A DNA stretch of 64,000 nt from Corynebacterium resistens DSM 45100 (GCF_000177535.2 NC_015673.1:992001-1056000); one strand, 5' to 3'. Shown: positions 28,813-40,135, numbered from the stretch's first letter. Program-made: numbers and translations. The notes: generated by a model from the sequence alone, not told the origin.

Positions 28813-29799
28813 TTAGCGAAGTTCCCGTATCCGCTCTGCCCACAGCGCAGCCTCTTGCACATCCCCGCGTTCCAGCGCGCAGTTTCCCAAAACCGTCAGC
28901 AAGTCACGGTGTACGGGCCCGGCCGGCATTCGATCGCAAGCTCCTAGAGCGGCTGTGGCTAGTTCCGCAGCGAACTCCACTTGACCCGCAGAAAATCCTG
29001 CCCAAGCTGCAGTCGCAGCGCGCTGCACCGCGATAATTGGGGCATCGTGTTGCGCGACTATCTGGTAACACTGCGAAAAATGCAGCGCCACTTCGGGCTC
29101 ATCTACCTCCATGAGTGCCAAATTGCCCAACATGTCATGCCCCTCGTATTCGGCCACTGCATCGCCATTTTCTTCTGCGATTTCGAGGACCTGCCGAGCT
29201 AACTCCTTGGCGCGGGCGTTATCGCCGGCTCCGTGGGCTTGTTGCGCCTGCCACAGCAAACGATCTGTTCGGGTGGGATTATTCGAGCCGTATGCCTCAG
29301 CGAGGTGGATATACAGCTCGATCCGTTCGCGGTTCGGAGTTTGTGTACCGACATCCGCCGTGTACCCCACCATGGCGGCAGCTGTGATTAACGCGGCGTC
29401 GATAGAAGAAACATCATGAAAACCGCGGCCGAGCCACCGCGACAGCCGCTCGGCCAGATGCTCTAAAGCTTCTTGGGTGGGCTGGAGGAAGCACAGGTTT
29501 GCCCACGCAACATCTGACCTCACCAAGGTATCTGTGCGCTCGCCTAAATCCAGTAGCTGTGCATATGCCACCGCGGCCTCGTTGATGAGCCCCAGATTTT
29601 CGGCCACGGTCGCCCGCACCATCCAGTAGTCACCGACTAGGTCCGTGGGTAGTTGTTCAGCCACCACATCGGCCGCGTCCGGATCGTCCTGCCAGTGATG
29701 CAAAGCGAACTCGTTGCTCAACTGCCATGTCCGCATCGTGAGATTTTCCGCGGACGCCCGCGCACTGGCGCGGAGCAGTGGTTCTAGGGCAAAGTCCAT
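28813..29799 (-). CDS. TPR-like helical repeat protein
   Basis: This 328-residue protein is almost entirely alpha-helical, with repeated Ala-rich helix pairs spaced about 35-40 residues (AAVAYAQLLDLGERTD, GDNARAKELARQVLEIAEENG, GDVQEAALWAERIREL). The spacing and Gly/Ala pattern fit tetratricopeptide repeats. No DNA-binding or enzymatic segment and no membrane helix is seen. TPR proteins mediate protein-protein contacts; the partner is unknown. It lies divergent from hisD with an 85-bp spacer and converges on the membrane protein gene ending at 28804. Confidence 0.6.
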   Translation of the reverse strand: MDFALEPLLRASARASAENLTMRTWQLSNEFALHHWQDDPDAADVVAEQLPTDLVGDYWMVRATVAENLGLINEAAVAYAQLLDLGERTDTLVRSDVAWANLCFLQPTQEALEHLAERLSRWLGRGFHDVSSIDAALITAAAMVGYTADVGTQTPNRERIELYIHLAEAYGSNNPTRTDRLLWQAQQAHGAGDNARAKELARQVLEIAEENGDAVAEYEGHDMLGNLALMEVDEPEVALHFSQCYQIVAQHDAPIIAVQRAATAAWAGFSAGQVEFAAELATAALGACDRMPAGPVHRDLLTVLGNCALERGDVQEAALWAERIRELR

Positions 29800-29884
29800 C
29801 GGCTAAACTCCTGTTTATTGATCTTTCCAGATGAAAGTACCAACCTGCCTCGTTCCCGATCCTATTGAGGAGGCCTGAACAGCC

Positions 29885-31201
29885 ATGACCTCGTTGCAGC
29901 TTGCACGCATTGACTTGCGTGGCACCACTCCGACTACGGCAAGCCTCCGTCATAGCCTCCCACGTGGTGGGACAGATGTGGAATCCGTCTTGCCCACGGT
30001 GGCTCCCGTTGTGGAGGATATCCGCGCCGGCGGCGCCGCTGCCGCATTGCGCTATGGCGAGAAGTTCGATGGCGTGGTGCCACCTGCTGTGAAGGTACCC
30101 CAATCACTTCTCGACGCCGCCACGGAAGAGCTCGACGATGAAGTGATCAGTGCCCTGAACGAAGCGATCAAGCGGGTGCGGGCCTTCCACTCCACTCAGG
30201 TACCAGCTGATCATGAGGAGGAGATCGCCCCCGGCGGAATTGTCGGCGAGCGCTATATTCCAATCCGTCGCGTTGGATTGTATGTTCCCGGTGGGAAAGC
30301 CGTGTACCCCTCCAGCGTGATCATGAATGTGGTGCCTGCACAAGAAGCAGGGGTTGAATCGCTCGTGGTGGCGTCGCCCCCACAAGAAAACGGCTGGCCA
30401 CACCCCACGGTGCTGGCGGCCTGCAAACTTCTCGGCGTGACTGAAGTGTGGGCCGTGGGCGGAGCCCAGGCTGTGGCGCTGATGGCTTATGGCGATGACA
30501 GCGAGCAGCTGGAGCCGGTGGATATGATCACTGGTCCGGGCAATATTTTCGTGACGGCTGCCAAACGGCTGGTACGAAGTGTGGTGGGCATCGATTCGGA
30601 GGCGGGGCCAACCGAAATCGCGGTGCTTGCCGACGACAGCGCGGATGCGGTGGAGGTGGCATACGACCTCATTAGCCAAGCAGAGCACGATCCCATGGCG
30701 GCGAGTGTGCTGATCACCGATTCGCCAGCTTTCGCCGATGAGGTGGAGAAAGAGGTTGCCGCCCGGTATTCCGTCACCTTGAATGCCGATCGCGTTCGAG
30801 AAGCCCTAGAGGGAGAGCAGTCCGGCATCGTGGTTGTTGACGATCTGGAAATGGCTATCCAAGTTGCCGATGCTTATGCGGCGGAACACCTAGAAATCCA
30901 CACTCGTGAGGCGGAGGCAGTGGCTTCGCGAATCACGAATGCCGGAGCGATCTTCATTGGGCGCTACAGCCCAGTTCCGTTGGGAGATTATGCGGCCGGC
31001 TCCAATCACGTGCTGCCAACATCGGGCACGGCACGTCACGCCTCGGGCTTGTCCACGCACACATTCTTGAAAGCCGTCCACGTGGTGAATTACTCCCAGC
31101 AAGCACTCGCGGACGTGTCGCAGACCGTAATTACTCTGGCTAATGCCGAGCGCCTTCCTGCCCATGGCGAGGCGATCAAGGCCCGGCTGGAAAGGAATTG
31201 A
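29885..31201 (+). CDS. hisD: histidinol dehydrogenase
   Basis: HisD carries out the last two steps of histidine synthesis, histidinol to histidine, using NAD and zinc. The 438-residue protein has [47 protein letters not shown] and SQAEHDPMA near residue 270. Near the C-terminus [18 protein letters not shown] includes the conserved Ser and His. A strong ribosome site GAGGAGG (29867-29873) precedes the ATG. This is the first gene of the long his-trp-lgt cluster. The 85-bp spacer upstream must hold its promoter, but no convincing -35/-10 pair stood out (TTGATC at 29818 is a candidate). Confidence 0.97.
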   Translation: MTSLQLARIDLRGTTPTTASLRHSLPRGGTDVESVLPTVAPVVEDIRAGGAAAALRYGEKFDGVVPPAVKVPQSLLDAATEELDDEVISALNEAIKRVRAFHSTQVPADHEEEIAPGGIVGERYIPIRRVGLYVPGGKAVYPSSVIMNVVPAQEAGVESLVVASPPQENGWPHPTVLAACKLLGVTEVWAVGGAQAVALMAYGDDSEQLEPVDMITGPGNIFVTAAKRLVRSVVGIDSEAGPTEIAVLADDSADAVEVAYDLISQAEHDPMAASVLITDSPAFADEVEKEVAARYSVTLNADRVREALEGEQSGIVVVDDLEMAIQVADAYAAEHLEIHTREAEAVASRITNAGAIFIGRYSPVPLGDYAAGSNHVLPTSGTARHASGLSTHTFLKAVHVVNYSQQALADVSQTVITLANAERLPAHGEAIKARLERN

Positions 31202-31207
31202 TGCGTG

Positions 31208-32353
31208 ATGGATGATAACCGAACTACTGCGTCCGACTTGCCACTGCGCGAGGAGCTGCGTGGGAAAAGCGCCTATGGGGCGCCACAACTGACGGTCGCT
31301 AATCAACTCAATACCAACGAAAACCCGTATGCCCCGAGTCCGAGCATCGTTGAAGACCTCGTTGCAGAGGTTCGCCAGCTCGCCGGTTCGCTCAACCGAT
31401 ACCCAGAACGTGATGCCCGTGAGCTTCGGGATGATCTTGCACGCTATGTCACGAAGCAGACAGGGGTGGAGGTAAGCGCTGATCAGGTGTGGGCAGCCAA
31501 TGGTTCCAATGAAGTACTGCAGCAGTTGTTGCAGGCGTTCGGCGGGCTGGGCCGTAAAGCTATGGGCTTTACCCCGAGCTATTCCATGCACCCGATTTTG
31601 TGCGCCGGAACCCAGACGGAATTCATCGCCATCGAGCGCCCAGAATCCCTAGACTTTGCCATCGACATGCAGGCGGCCACCGCCGCTATAGAACAACACG
31701 CACCAGATGTTGTTTTTATTACGACGCCCAACAATCCCACCGGCAACGTCACTCCTCTGGCGGAAATTGAGAAGCTACTCGACATTGCTCCAGGGATCGT
31801 CATTGTTGACGAGGCATACGCGGAATTCTCCGATGAACCCAGCACAGTGGAATTGCTGGACAAATACCCTACGAAGCTGGTGGTTTCCCGCACGATGAGC
31901 AAAGCCTTTGACTTTGCCGGCGGCAGGTTGGGCTACTTCGTCGCCCAACCTGCCTTCGTGGAAGCCGTCATGCTCGTGCGCTTGCCATACCATTTATCGA
32001 CCCTCGGCCAAGCGGCTGCGCGGGTTGCGCTACGCCACAGCGATGACACCCTCGCGACGGTGGAATTGCTCCGTAAGCAGCGTGAGATCGTGGTCCATGG
32101 CCTGCAAGAACTGGGGTTGCGCGTGATTGAATCCCACTCCAACTTCGTGTTCTTCGGAGCTTTCGAGGATAGCCACACAGCGTGGCAGGCCTTCCTCGAT
32201 CGCGATGTCCTCATCCGCGACGTGGGAGTACCTGGCTGGCTGCGGGCTACGATCGGCTTGCCCGAGGAGAATCAAGCATTCCTAGCGGCTGCCCGCGAGG
32301 TAGTGGAAGCCCGTGGCGTCGGTACCCGAAAAACCGAAGGAGAACAACCATGA
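31208..32353 (+). CDS. hisC: histidinol-phosphate aminotransferase
   Basis: This PLP enzyme converts imidazole acetol-phosphate and glutamate to histidinol-phosphate. The 381-residue fold-type I protein shows [13 protein letters not shown] near the start, [34 protein letters not shown], and [17 protein letters not shown] with the PLP-binding Lys. The last 20 residues are a polar extension. A GTG one codon earlier (31205) is equally possible given the AAAGGA at 31191-31196. It follows hisD by a few bases and overlaps hisB by 4 bp (ATGA). Confidence 0.95.
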   Translation: MDDNRTTASDLPLREELRGKSAYGAPQLTVANQLNTNENPYAPSPSIVEDLVAEVRQLAGSLNRYPERDARELRDDLARYVTKQTGVEVSADQVWAANGSNEVLQQLLQAFGGLGRKAMGFTPSYSMHPILCAGTQTEFIAIERPESLDFAIDMQAATAAIEQHAPDVVFITTPNNPTGNVTPLAEIEKLLDIAPGIVIVDEAYAEFSDEPSTVELLDKYPTKLVVSRTMSKAFDFAGGRLGYFVAQPAFVEAVMLVRLPYHLSTLGQAAARVALRHSDDTLATVELLRKQREIVVHGLQELGLRVIESHSNFVFFGAFEDSHTAWQAFLDRDVLIRDVGVPGWLRATIGLPEENQAFLAAAREVVEARGVGTRKTEGEQP

Positions 32354-32952
32354 CCCAACGAATCGGCACGGCGAGCCGCACCACCAGCGAGTCCGACATC
32401 ACCGTCGAATGGAATCTCGATGGATCAGGCAAGACAGATATCCAGACCGGCCTGCCCTTCTTCGACCACATGCTGACTGCGTTGGGTGCGCACGGTAGCT
32501 TCGATCTGAAGGTTTACGCCAAAGGTGATGTGGAGATTGACGCTCACCATACGGTGGAAGATACCGCGATCGTCATGGGACAGGCACTCAATGAGGCACT
32601 GGGAAATAAGGCCGGGATCCGTCGCTTCGGGGATGCGTTCATTCCGATGGATGAGTGCTTGGCGCATGCTGCAGTGGACGTTTCCGGTCGGCCGTATTAC
32701 GTTGGCACAGGTGAGCCGGAAACTATGGTGACCGCGGTCATTGGGGGCCACTACGCCACGGTGATCAATCAACACTTCTTCGAATCACTCGCGTTCAACG
32801 CGCGCATCGCACTGCATGTGCGGTGTTTGTACGGGCGCGACCCGCACCACATCACCGAAGCTGAGTTCAAGGCTGTGGCCCGTGCACTGCGCCTCGCAGT
32901 TGAAGCTGATCCGCGCACCTCGGGCATTCCTTCTACGAAAGGTGCCCTGTAA
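32350..32952 (+). CDS. hisB: imidazoleglycerol-phosphate dehydratase
   Basis: HisB dehydrates imidazoleglycerol-phosphate to imidazole acetol-phosphate. The 200-residue protein is the stand-alone dehydratase, without the phosphatase domain fused in enterobacteria. It has the two manganese-binding repeats: [27 protein letters not shown], and later [15 protein letters not shown] with [12 protein letters not shown]. The ATG 32350 overlaps the hisC stop (ATGA). The frame is open further upstream inside hisC, but this start gives the family length. Confidence 0.96.
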   Translation: MTQRIGTASRTTSESDITVEWNLDGSGKTDIQTGLPFFDHMLTALGAHGSFDLKVYAKGDVEIDAHHTVEDTAIVMGQALNEALGNKAGIRRFGDAFIPMDECLAHAAVDVSGRPYYVGTGEPETMVTAVIGGHYATVINQHFFESLAFNARIALHVRCLYGRDPHHITEAEFKAVARALRLAVEADPRTSGIPSTKGAL

Positions 32953-33001
32953 GAGAGGACTGATTTCCCGCCCCCGCACTGAATGAAAGGATGCGATAGC
33001 T

Positions 33002-34321
33002 GTGGCATTGTTGGCCCGTCCCGAAGGCCTGTCACCTGAACAAATGGACGAATTGGACTCGGTATTCAAAGCACCGGGTCTTGTTGCCACTCTCATTTCT
33101 GTATTTTGTGCCTTCGGTGGATGGGCCCTGTTGCTGCCCGTTGTTCCGTTGGCAGTGATTGATGCCGGTGGGTCGGATTCCCTCGCGGGATTGTCCACCG
33201 GTTTGTTCATGGTGGCCACGGTGATCACGCAGGCTTTCACGCCTGCGTTGCTGCGACGGGTGGGCCACATGCCGGTCATGGCGGGTGCCTCGCTGCTCTT
33301 GGGAGTACCGGCGGCGATCTATGCCCTCGATATGTCCCCCGCGGTGGTGCTGGGTGTGGCGATCATCCGAGGCATCGGTTTCGGCGCGGTGACGGTGGCC
33401 GAGGCAGCGTTGATTGCGGAGCTGGTTCCGCCACGGCTGGTCGGTCGTTCCTCGGGAGTTTTTGGAGCTACCGTGGGAGTCACGCAGCTGATCGCCTTCC
33501 CGCTGGGAATGTGGCTGTACTCCCAACTAGGCGGGCAGGTATTTGTGCTGGCCCTGTTTTACTCTGTCGTTGGAGCGCTGGCTGCGATCGGTTTGCCTGT
33601 TTTGCGGCGCTACGCCGACCACGAAGCCGATTCTGAATCCCTGGACTACACCCCGCCCGAGCCACGTGCTGCCACTTGGAAGCTGGCCACCGTGCCGGGC
33701 TTGTGCATTGCAGTGGCCGCAGGCGGCTTTGCTGCATTCAGCACATTCATGGCGCCTGCGGTAGGCGAGATTGATGCTTCCGCGGCAGCCACGGTTGCAG
33801 GCATGACCTTGGCAGTAATGGGTGGAATGCAGATCATCACGCGCTTAGGTGCCGGATGGTGGGCGGACCGTGTTGGCGAACCCGGCCATCTCATGGTCAC
33901 TGGTTTGGTTCTATCCCTAATGGGACTGCTGGTCGCGGGCTTCGCCATCGCGTGGCAGCTCACTGGGTGGCAGATCTTGGCTGCCGCTTTGGGATCTGCA
34001 GCGCTATTCGGTGCTGGGTTCGGTATCGCTCAGACAGAAGCGCTGTTGATGATGTTCCACCGGCTGCCACGCGAAAAATCCGCGCAGGCCAGTGCGTTGT
34101 GGAACATGACCTTCGATTCCGGTACGGGCTTGGGTGCCACCTTGTTAGGGGTTGTCGCGGGCGCGTTGGCCTACCAAGGGGCGTTCTTCGTGGCTGGGGG
34201 CATCGTGGTTGTGGGCATCTTGGTGGCGATCCTGGACCGCGTGGTGGGGCGCCACCGTGTTACCGATCACGGCAATGTGAGAGAGCGCTTGCGTCGCGTG
34301 GTTCGCCGCTCAGTATCATAA
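33002..34321 (+). CDS. MFS transporter inside the his operon
   Basis: This 439-residue membrane protein has twelve predicted helices in two bundles. Examples are [21 protein letters not shown] (helix 1), [32 protein letters not shown] (helices 4-5), and after the central loop [21 protein letters not shown]. Family: major facilitator superfamily. GTG 33002 follows AAAGGA at about 10 nt. It sits between hisB (49 bp before) and hisH (5 bp after), a position also seen in other corynebacteria, so it may export a histidine-related compound. The substrate is not known and the name should stay general. Confidence 0.88.
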   Translation: MALLARPEGLSPEQMDELDSVFKAPGLVATLISVFCAFGGWALLLPVVPLAVIDAGGSDSLAGLSTGLFMVATVITQAFTPALLRRVGHMPVMAGASLLLGVPAAIYALDMSPAVVLGVAIIRGIGFGAVTVAEAALIAELVPPRLVGRSSGVFGATVGVTQLIAFPLGMWLYSQLGGQVFVLALFYSVVGALAAIGLPVLRRYADHEADSESLDYTPPEPRAATWKLATVPGLCIAVAAGGFAAFSTFMAPAVGEIDASAAATVAGMTLAVMGGMQIITRLGAGWWADRVGEPGHLMVTGLVLSLMGLLVAGFAIAWQLTGWQILAAALGSAALFGAGFGIAQTEALLMMFHRLPREKSAQASALWNMTFDSGTGLGATLLGVVAGALAYQGAFFVAGGIVVVGILVAILDRVVGRHRVTDHGNVRERLRRVVRRSVS

Positions 34322-34326
34322 GCACC

Positions 34327-35004
34327 ATGACAAACACCGGTTCTTCATCTGCAGCAGCGCCCGTGGTGGCCTTGTTGGATTACGGCAGCGGCAATGTTCG
34401 CTCTGCACAGCGCGCGGTGGAACGAGCTGGCGCCACCGTCAACGTCACTCGCGATCCATACGAGGTTCTAGACGCCGACGGCCTGCTCGTGCCCGGAGTC
34501 GGTGCATTCTCTGCATGCATGAAACAGCTCAAAGAGGTCAATGGCGATCGGATGATCGGCCAGCGCCTCGCTGGCGGTCGGCCGGTGTTGGGCATCTGCG
34601 TTGGCATGCAGATTCTTTTCGACGCCGGCGTGGAATTCGCCGATCACGCCGATCACGGCAGTACACCGGGCATGGGTGAGTGGCCCGGAACGGTCACCAA
34701 GCTCGATGCCCGCATTTTGCCGCACATGGGGTGGAACACTGTGCAGGTGGAGCAGGGAAGTGCGATGTTCGCCGGAGGACTGGAACAAGAGCACTTTTAT
34801 TTCGTGCATTCCTATGCGGCCCGGGATTGGGAGCTGTTCACTGATGGCCGCACGGAGGCGCCCAAGGTGCACTGGGCGGAACACGACGGCTGCCGATTTG
34901 TTGCGGCTGTCGAAAATGGTCCCCTATGGGCCACGCAATTTCATCCAGAGAAATCAGGCGATGCTGGGTTGGGCTTACTCCGAAACTGGGTGAGCACGCT
35001 GTGA
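34327..35004 (+). CDS. hisH: imidazole glycerol phosphate synthase, glutaminase subunit
   Basis: HisH hydrolyses glutamine and passes ammonia to HisF. The 225-residue class I amidotransferase shows [11 protein letters not shown] near residue 16, [20 protein letters not shown] with the nucleophilic Cys, and [10 protein letters not shown] near the C-terminus with the His and Glu of the triad. A loop insertion ADHADHGS is present after the nucleophile elbow. HisF is encoded three genes downstream in the same operon. The frame is open far upstream inside the MFS gene, but ATG 34327 sets the family N-terminus. Confidence 0.96.
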   Translation: MTNTGSSSAAAPVVALLDYGSGNVRSAQRAVERAGATVNVTRDPYEVLDADGLLVPGVGAFSACMKQLKEVNGDRMIGQRLAGGRPVLGICVGMQILFDAGVEFADHADHGSTPGMGEWPGTVTKLDARILPHMGWNTVQVEQGSAMFAGGLEQEHFYFVHSYAARDWELFTDGRTEAPKVHWAEHDGCRFVAAVENGPLWATQFHPEKSGDAGLGLLRNWVSTL

Positions 35005-35054
35005 AATATCCATAAATAGATAAGAACCGACTTCCCTCACGTTAGGATCACTCC

Positions 35055-35807
35055 ATGGCACAAATCTCGAATACCAAATTGACCCTTCTGCCTGCTGTCG
35101 ATGTTGCTGACGGCCAGGCGGTGCGCCTGACTCAAGGCGCGGCGGGAACGGAGACGAGCTACGGCTCACCTTTGGAAGCAGCCATGGAGTGGCAGAACTC
35201 CGGTGCGGAGTGGATCCACCTCGTTGACCTCGATGCAGCTTTCGGTCGCGGTTCCAATTTCGAGATTCTTAAGGAAGTCACCGGCGCCCTCGACATCGAT
35301 GTTGAGCTGTCCGGTGGAATTCGTGACGATGCCTCCCTCGAACGCGCGCTGTCCACGGGGTGCCGCCGCGTTAATATTGGCACCGCTGCCTTAGAAAACC
35401 CGCAGTGGTGTGAAGAAATCATTCAGAAGTACGGCGATCGTGTCGCCATTGGTCTGGATACTCGCGAAATCGATGGCGAATGGCGCTTGCGCGGTCGCGG
35501 TTGGACTTCGGATGGTGGCGATTTGTGGGAGGTACTGGAACGTCTCGATTCGCAAGGGGTTTCCCGCCTCGTGGTGACTGATGTGAGCCGAGACGGGATG
35601 CTCAACGGCCCTAATATTGACCTTCTGCGCGACGTCTCCGCTGCCACTGATGCACCCGTAGTGGCCTCTGGAGGTATCTCCACTCTCGAGGACATCAGGG
35701 CGTTGCGTGAAGTAGTAGATGAGGGTGTGGATTCCGCGATCGTCGGCAAGGCACTGTACGCCGGCAAATTCACTTTGGCCGAGGCGCTGGAGGTTGCCGG
35801 GCGATGA
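35055..35807 (+). CDS. hisA: phosphoribosyl isomerase, probably bifunctional HisA/TrpF (PriA)
   Basis: HisA isomerises ProFAR to PRFAR in histidine synthesis; PriA does this and also the TrpF reaction. The 250-residue TIM barrel shows [15 protein letters not shown] (catalytic Asp), [28 protein letters not shown] and [13 protein letters not shown] (second catalytic Asp). The RLRGRGW loop contains the Arg and Trp used by mycobacterial PriA to accept both substrates. The trp genes here include no trpF and trpC is not fused to one, which supports PriA. AGGA lies 7 nt before the ATG, and the same region (TAGGAT, 35043-35048) could be a -10 box of an internal promoter. It overlaps impA by 4 bp. Confidence 0.9.
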   Translation: MAQISNTKLTLLPAVDVADGQAVRLTQGAAGTETSYGSPLEAAMEWQNSGAEWIHLVDLDAAFGRGSNFEILKEVTGALDIDVELSGGIRDDASLERALSTGCRRVNIGTAALENPQWCEEIIQKYGDRVAIGLDTREIDGEWRLRGRGWTSDGGDLWEVLERLDSQGVSRLVVTDVSRDGMLNGPNIDLLRDVSAATDAPVVASGGISTLEDIRALREVVDEGVDSAIVGKALYAGKFTLAEALEVAGR

Positions 35808-36748
35808 GCGGCCTAGATACCCGTGCGCTGTTGGCAGTAGCGGAGGCTGCTGTCGACGAAGCGGAAACCACGTTTAGCGCTGCAGTGGGCGCTGAACCGG
35901 AGGTCATCAAATCTCCCGGAGATTTTGCCACCGAAGCCGATCTCACTGTGGAACGTCAGTTGCGCACACTGCTGACTCAGTACACGGGTCTCCCCGTGCA
36001 CGGCGAAGAGTTCGGAACCGTGCTTCCTGGGGAACAGCCTGTAGAACGCATCCCCGCAGATGATATGGCTGACGGGCTGGACGGTCCGCGTCGGCGTCGA
36101 AAGAATCAAACGGGCACCGAAGAACTACCGGAAACCTACTGGGTTGTTGACCCGATCGACGGCACAGCGAATTACGCGGTCGGTAACCCTTTTGCGTGCA
36201 TTCTGGTTTCCCTAGTGCACCAAGGCGATATTCAACTGTCGGTGACGGAGATGCCGCTGCTTGGCAAACGCATCACAGCGCGTCGCGGTCACGGACTGTT
36301 CGTGGATGGGCACCCTGCACGCCCCATGCCGCCGTCCGATCCTGGGGTCACACAGATCAGCTTTGGATCCATTTTGTCACAGCGCCGTGGCAACCTGCCG
36401 ATTTCCTATCGCCAGGACATGCTCAACGAGATCGGAAAGTCCTACCCGCGCATGCGCGTGACGGGCTCGGTGGGCATTGACCTCGCATTCACCGCTGCAG
36501 GAGTTTTCGGCGGCACGGTCACGTTCAGCCCGAATTTGTGGGATAACGCAGCGGGTATTTTGGCTGTGCAGGAAAACGGGGGAGTAGCCACTGACTTCGC
36601 AGGCAACCCGTGGAAACCCGGCGTTTCTGGACTTGTCGCCGGCGAACCCGAGGTGCATGCCACCCTGCTTCAGCACATTCAATCCGTGCCCATTGGCACT
36701 GCCGCTCGTACGGCTCAAGATGTCATGGACCGAGGAGGAATCCGATGA
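35804..36748 (+). CDS. impA: inositol monophosphatase-family phosphatase
   Basis: This is a 314-residue metal-dependent phosphatase. The Li-sensitive phosphatase fold is marked by GEEFG near residue 67, [12 protein letters not shown] near residue 110 (metal-binding Asp residues) and NLWDNAAG, which replaces the more usual WDxAAG. An Arg/Lys-rich insertion ([11 protein letters not shown]) lies between the first two blocks. The substrate could be inositol monophosphate or histidinol-phosphate. C. glutamicum uses a different family member (HisN) for histidinol-phosphate, so the simple family name is safer. It overlaps hisA and hisF by 4 bp on each side. Confidence 0.88.
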   Translation: MSGLDTRALLAVAEAAVDEAETTFSAAVGAEPEVIKSPGDFATEADLTVERQLRTLLTQYTGLPVHGEEFGTVLPGEQPVERIPADDMADGLDGPRRRRKNQTGTEELPETYWVVDPIDGTANYAVGNPFACILVSLVHQGDIQLSVTEMPLLGKRITARRGHGLFVDGHPARPMPPSDPGVTQISFGSILSQRRGNLPISYRQDMLNEIGKSYPRMRVTGSVGIDLAFTAAGVFGGTVTFSPNLWDNAAGILAVQENGGVATDFAGNPWKPGVSGLVAGEPEVHATLLQHIQSVPIGTAARTAQDVMDRGGIR

Positions 36749-37503
36749 CCCTGACCACCCGCGTTATTCCTTGCTTGGATGTCGATAACGGCCGCGTGGT
36801 CAAGGGGGTGAACTTCCAAGGGCTGCGCGATGCCGGTGATCCTGTAGAGCTGGCCGCGCGCTATGACCAAGAGGGCGCAGATGAGCTGACCTTCCTCGAC
36901 GTGTCCGCCTCCAAGGACGGCCGTGGCACCATGCTCGATGTCGTCCGCCGCACCGCCGAGCAAGTTTTCATTCCATTGACTGTCGGGGGTGGCGTGCGCT
37001 CTGCCGAGGATGTGGATGCGTTGCTGCGGGCTGGCGCCGACAAGGTTTCGGTGAACTCCTCCGCTGTTGCCCGCCCGGAGCTTCTGCGCGAGCTCTCCCA
37101 ACGCTTCGGCGCCCAGTGCATCGTGTTGTCCGTGGATGCTCGCCGCACTGAGGATGGTTCCTTCGAAGTCACCACTCACGGTGGCACCAAATCCGCGGGG
37201 CTTGACGCCCTCGAATGGGCCAAGCGCGGTGAAGAACTGGGCGTGGGGGAAATTCTGCTGAACTCAATGGACGGCGATGGCACGAAAGAGGGATTCGATC
37301 TTGAACTCATCTCGGCCGTACGCGAAGTGGTGAGCATCCCTGTGATCGCTTCTGGAGGAGCAGGCAAAGCCGAGCACTTCCCATCTGCGGTACAAGCGGG
37401 CGCCGATGCTGTACTTGCAGCCTCCATTTTCCACTTCGGAGAGGTCTCTATTCCCGAGGTGAAGCAGGCCATGGCTGCGGCAGGTCTTGAGGTTCGCCAG
37501 TGA
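36745..37503 (+). CDS. hisF: imidazole glycerol phosphate synthase, cyclase subunit
   Basis: HisF uses ammonia from HisH to turn PRFAR into imidazole glycerol phosphate and AICAR. The 252-residue TIM barrel starts [18 protein letters not shown] (catalytic Asp near residue 11). It continues with [28 protein letters not shown] and [14 protein letters not shown] (second catalytic Asp). The start overlaps impA by 4 bp (ATGA). The open frame before 36745 is only a shadow of impA. Confidence 0.97.
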   Translation: MTLTTRVIPCLDVDNGRVVKGVNFQGLRDAGDPVELAARYDQEGADELTFLDVSASKDGRGTMLDVVRRTAEQVFIPLTVGGGVRSAEDVDALLRAGADKVSVNSSAVARPELLRELSQRFGAQCIVLSVDARRTEDGSFEVTTHGGTKSAGLDALEWAKRGEELGVGEILLNSMDGDGTKEGFDLELISAVREVVSIPVIASGGAGKAEHFPSAVQAGADAVLAASIFHFGEVSIPEVKQAMAAAGLEVRQ

Positions 37504-37865
37504 CTTCCGAAGAATTCTGCCTTGATCCCGCTATCGCTAATCGGCTGAAACGCAATGACGCCGGCTTGGTCCCCGCCGTCGTCCAGGACCGGTCCACGGG
37601 GGATGTGCTGATGATGGCCTGGATGAATGATGAAGCCCTGGCTCGCACTTTGGCAACGCGCGAGGCTACCTATTGGAGCCGTTCGCGCCAAGAACTGTGG
37701 ATTAAAGGCGCTACCAGTGGTCACACGCAGCATGTTCACGAAGTTCGTCTCGATTGTGATGGGGACACCATCTTGTTGGTGGTTGATCAGACCGGCGCGG
37801 CTTGCCACACCGGGGATTGGACGTGCTTTGACGCCGACCGCCTTGACGAAACGCAAAACCAGTAG
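37500..37865 (+). CDS. hisI: phosphoribosyl-AMP cyclohydrolase
   Basis: HisI opens the adenine ring of phosphoribosyl-AMP with zinc. The 121-residue protein is the single-domain form, without the HisE pyrophosphohydrolase fused in many bacteria. The motifs are [29 protein letters not shown], and [18 protein letters not shown] followed by ACHTG. Cysteines in the last two blocks bind zinc. GTG 37500 overlaps the hisF stop. HisE and HisG are not in the window. Confidence 0.95.
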   Translation: MTSEEFCLDPAIANRLKRNDAGLVPAVVQDRSTGDVLMMAWMNDEALARTLATREATYWSRSRQELWIKGATSGHTQHVHEVRLDCDGDTILLVVDQTGAACHTGDWTCFDADRLDETQNQ

Positions 37866-37881
37866 GGCACAATAGAATTTC

Positions 37882-39432
37882 ATGAACACCAGCACCCACG
37901 TGACCAGTCGCGAGGAATTCCACACGCTAGCTAAGAGCCACCGCGTGGTACCTGTAGCGCGGAAAATCCTTGCGGATCAGGACACAGCATTGACCGTGTA
38001 CCGTAAGCTCGCAGCCGATCGGCCAGGCACCTTCTTGCTGGAATCGGCCGCGCATGGTCAATCATGGTCTCGGTATTCATTCATCGGCACGGGATCGCGC
38101 TGCGCACTGACAGCGAAGAACGGCGCGGCACGCTGGATTGGCCAGCCCCCGGCGGATCTGACAATTGATCCGGGCATGAATCCACTCACCGCCGTTGCTC
38201 ACACACTTCAGGCCTTGCATACGGATCCCGCTGGGGGCCTCCCTCCACTGACTTCTGGGTTGGTGGGATACATGGGCTACGACATGGTTCGCTACATTGA
38301 GGATCTTCCTGACACCTGCGAAGATGACCTCAACGTGCCGGACATGGTGCAACTGCTGGTAGAGGACATGGCGGTCGTGGATCACCACGAGGGCGCGGTG
38401 TGGCTCATCGCGAACGTCATCAACTGGGATAATTCTGATGCTCGCGTGGATGAAGCATACGACGAAGCCATTGCCCGCATCGACGCGATGACCAGTCGAC
38501 TTGCAGCTGGTCAGGCGCGTGGCGTCGATACGTTTTCGACACCCCAGCCGTCCCCACGTCGGCAGCGCAGCCAGGACGACCACTTCGACCGGATTGAGAA
38601 GTGCAAGGAACACATCCGGGCTGGGGATGCTTTTCAGATTGTGTTATCCCAGCGGTTCGAGGTGGATACTGAGGTGCCTGCACTCGATGTGTACCGCATG
38701 TTACGCGTAGCCAATCCGAGCCCGTACATGTTCTTGGTCAACGTGCCGAACGAGGAGTTTTCCGAAACCGCGTTCACTATTGTGGGTTCCTCACCGGAAT
38801 CACTGGTCCGAGTGCAAGGGCGCGAGGTCACAACATTTCCCATCGCGGGTTCACGTCCGCGCGGGGTAACGGTTGAGCAAGACATGTTGTTCGAAAAGGA
38901 GTTGCTCGCCGATGAGAAGGAAAACTCCGAACACCTCATGCTGGTGGATTTGGGCCGCAATGATGTGGGGCGCGTGAGCCAACCAGGTTCCGTAGAAGTC
39001 CACGATTTCCGCCATATTGAACGCTATAGCGCCATCATGCACTTGGTCTCCGGCGTGAGCGGACGGCTGGCAGAAGGAAAAACTGCCGTCGATGCATTCG
39101 CCGCCACGTTCCCAGCGGGAACCTTATCTGGTGCCCCCAAGCCCTCTGCCATGAGCATCATCGACGAGTTAGAGCAAACCCGTCGTGGAATCTATGGCGG
39201 TACCGTGGGATACTTCGACTTTGGTGGGAACACGGACCAAGCCATCGCGATCCGTACTGGGTTGTACAAGGACGGCACGGTGTACGTGCAGGCTGGTGGC
39301 GGTATCGTCGCCGATTCGGATCCTTTAGCTGAGGATGAGGAAACTCAAAACAAGGCCACTGCTGTTTTGCGCGCCGTGGCGGCGGCGGAAACCTTGCAAC
39401 CTGTTCACCACGAAGTCGCGGAAGGGAAGTAA
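37882..39432 (+). CDS. trpE: anthranilate synthase component I
   Basis: TrpE makes anthranilate from chorismate with ammonia supplied by a TrpG partner that is not encoded here. The 516-residue protein begins with an N-terminal regulatory domain holding LLESAAHG, whose Ser is typical of the tryptophan-binding site. The chorismate-binding C-terminal part shows IVLSQRFE, TFPIAGSRPRG, LMLVDLGRNDVGRVS, FPAGTLSGAPK and YGGTVGYFDF. The start lies 16 bp after hisI with no terminator between, so his and trp genes probably share a transcript. No trp leader peptide is visible in so short a gap. Confidence 0.96.
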   Translation: MNTSTHVTSREEFHTLAKSHRVVPVARKILADQDTALTVYRKLAADRPGTFLLESAAHGQSWSRYSFIGTGSRCALTAKNGAARWIGQPPADLTIDPGMNPLTAVAHTLQALHTDPAGGLPPLTSGLVGYMGYDMVRYIEDLPDTCEDDLNVPDMVQLLVEDMAVVDHHEGAVWLIANVINWDNSDARVDEAYDEAIARIDAMTSRLAAGQARGVDTFSTPQPSPRRQRSQDDHFDRIEKCKEHIRAGDAFQIVLSQRFEVDTEVPALDVYRMLRVANPSPYMFLVNVPNEEFSETAFTIVGSSPESLVRVQGREVTTFPIAGSRPRGVTVEQDMLFEKELLADEKENSEHLMLVDLGRNDVGRVSQPGSVEVHDFRHIERYSAIMHLVSGVSGRLAEGKTAVDAFAATFPAGTLSGAPKPSAMSIIDELEQTRRGIYGGTVGYFDFGGNTDQAIAIRTGLYKDGTVYVQAGGGIVADSDPLAEDEETQNKATAVLRAVAAAETLQPVHHEVAEGK

Positions 39433-39438
39433 AACACC

Positions 39439-40101
39439 ATGAAGAAAAACCGCGCCGCCTTGCTGCTGGTGATCCTCAGCGCGATGGGCCTTTGGATCGC
39501 TGGGCGTTTGAAGTTCGTCACCGCCAACGTCTCCGATGACAAAGCAGGAGATTCGGTGAAGACTTTGGTCGGTTCCGTCTGGGATCCCGCCATGGTTCCA
39601 CTCGCGCTGGCTATGATCGCGGCGGTCATCCTCACTCTCGCCGTGCAGCCTGTCGTGCGCCGTATCCTAGGCGCAGTCGTGGCTCTACTTGCTGCTGTTG
39701 CCAGCTTCCGCTCAGTGATGCTGTTGACTTCGGACGTAGACCTCGCCCGCGCGAAGAGTATCCTCACCTCGGGTTCTGCTACTCAGCGTGCCACTAAGCC
39801 AGTCCAGATTTCTGATTGGGCGCAAGTTACGGATGCACACGTCCACACCATGCCGGTTCTCCTGGCCTTGGTGGCAGCTGCCCTAGGAGTGATTGGTGGA
39901 GTGCTGTTGATGATGCAGCCAGGCGAAGCGTCTAAGGGGCACTCCCGCTATGAGACTCCGGAGAACCGCCGCTCTGGCGCCCAAGAGGATCTCGCTGAAA
40001 ACCCAGATAACCCGCGTGCGCTGTGGGATGTGATGGATACGGGGGTGGATCCGACCGATGATGAATCGGGCGATTTCACCGGACCTGCCCGAGGTCGATA
40101 A
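39439..40101 (+). CDS. tryptophan-region membrane protein (TIGR02234-like)
   Basis: The 220-residue protein has four hydrophobic helices ([19 protein letters not shown] at the start, [54 protein letters not shown]). A cytoplasmic tail follows that is rich in Asp/Glu/Arg. The position between trpE and trpC and the topology match the actinobacterial trp-linked membrane family also found in Mycobacterium. Its function is unknown; a role in tryptophan transport or regulation has been suggested by position only. It starts 6 bp after trpE. Confidence 0.8.
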   Translation: MKKNRAALLLVILSAMGLWIAGRLKFVTANVSDDKAGDSVKTLVGSVWDPAMVPLALAMIAAVILTLAVQPVVRRILGAVVALLAAVASFRSVMLLTSDVDLARAKSILTSGSATQRATKPVQISDWAQVTDAHVHTMPVLLALVAAALGVIGGVLLMMQPGEASKGHSRYETPENRRSGAQEDLAENPDNPRALWDVMDTGVDPTDDESGDFTGPARGR

Positions 40102-40135
40102 GCTAACCCTAGTCAGTTGTAGTTCTCGCCACTTT

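Noticed and set aside
37866-37881. trp attenuator or leader peptide before trpE
   Set aside because: The gap after hisI is 16 bp, too short for a leader peptide and terminator.
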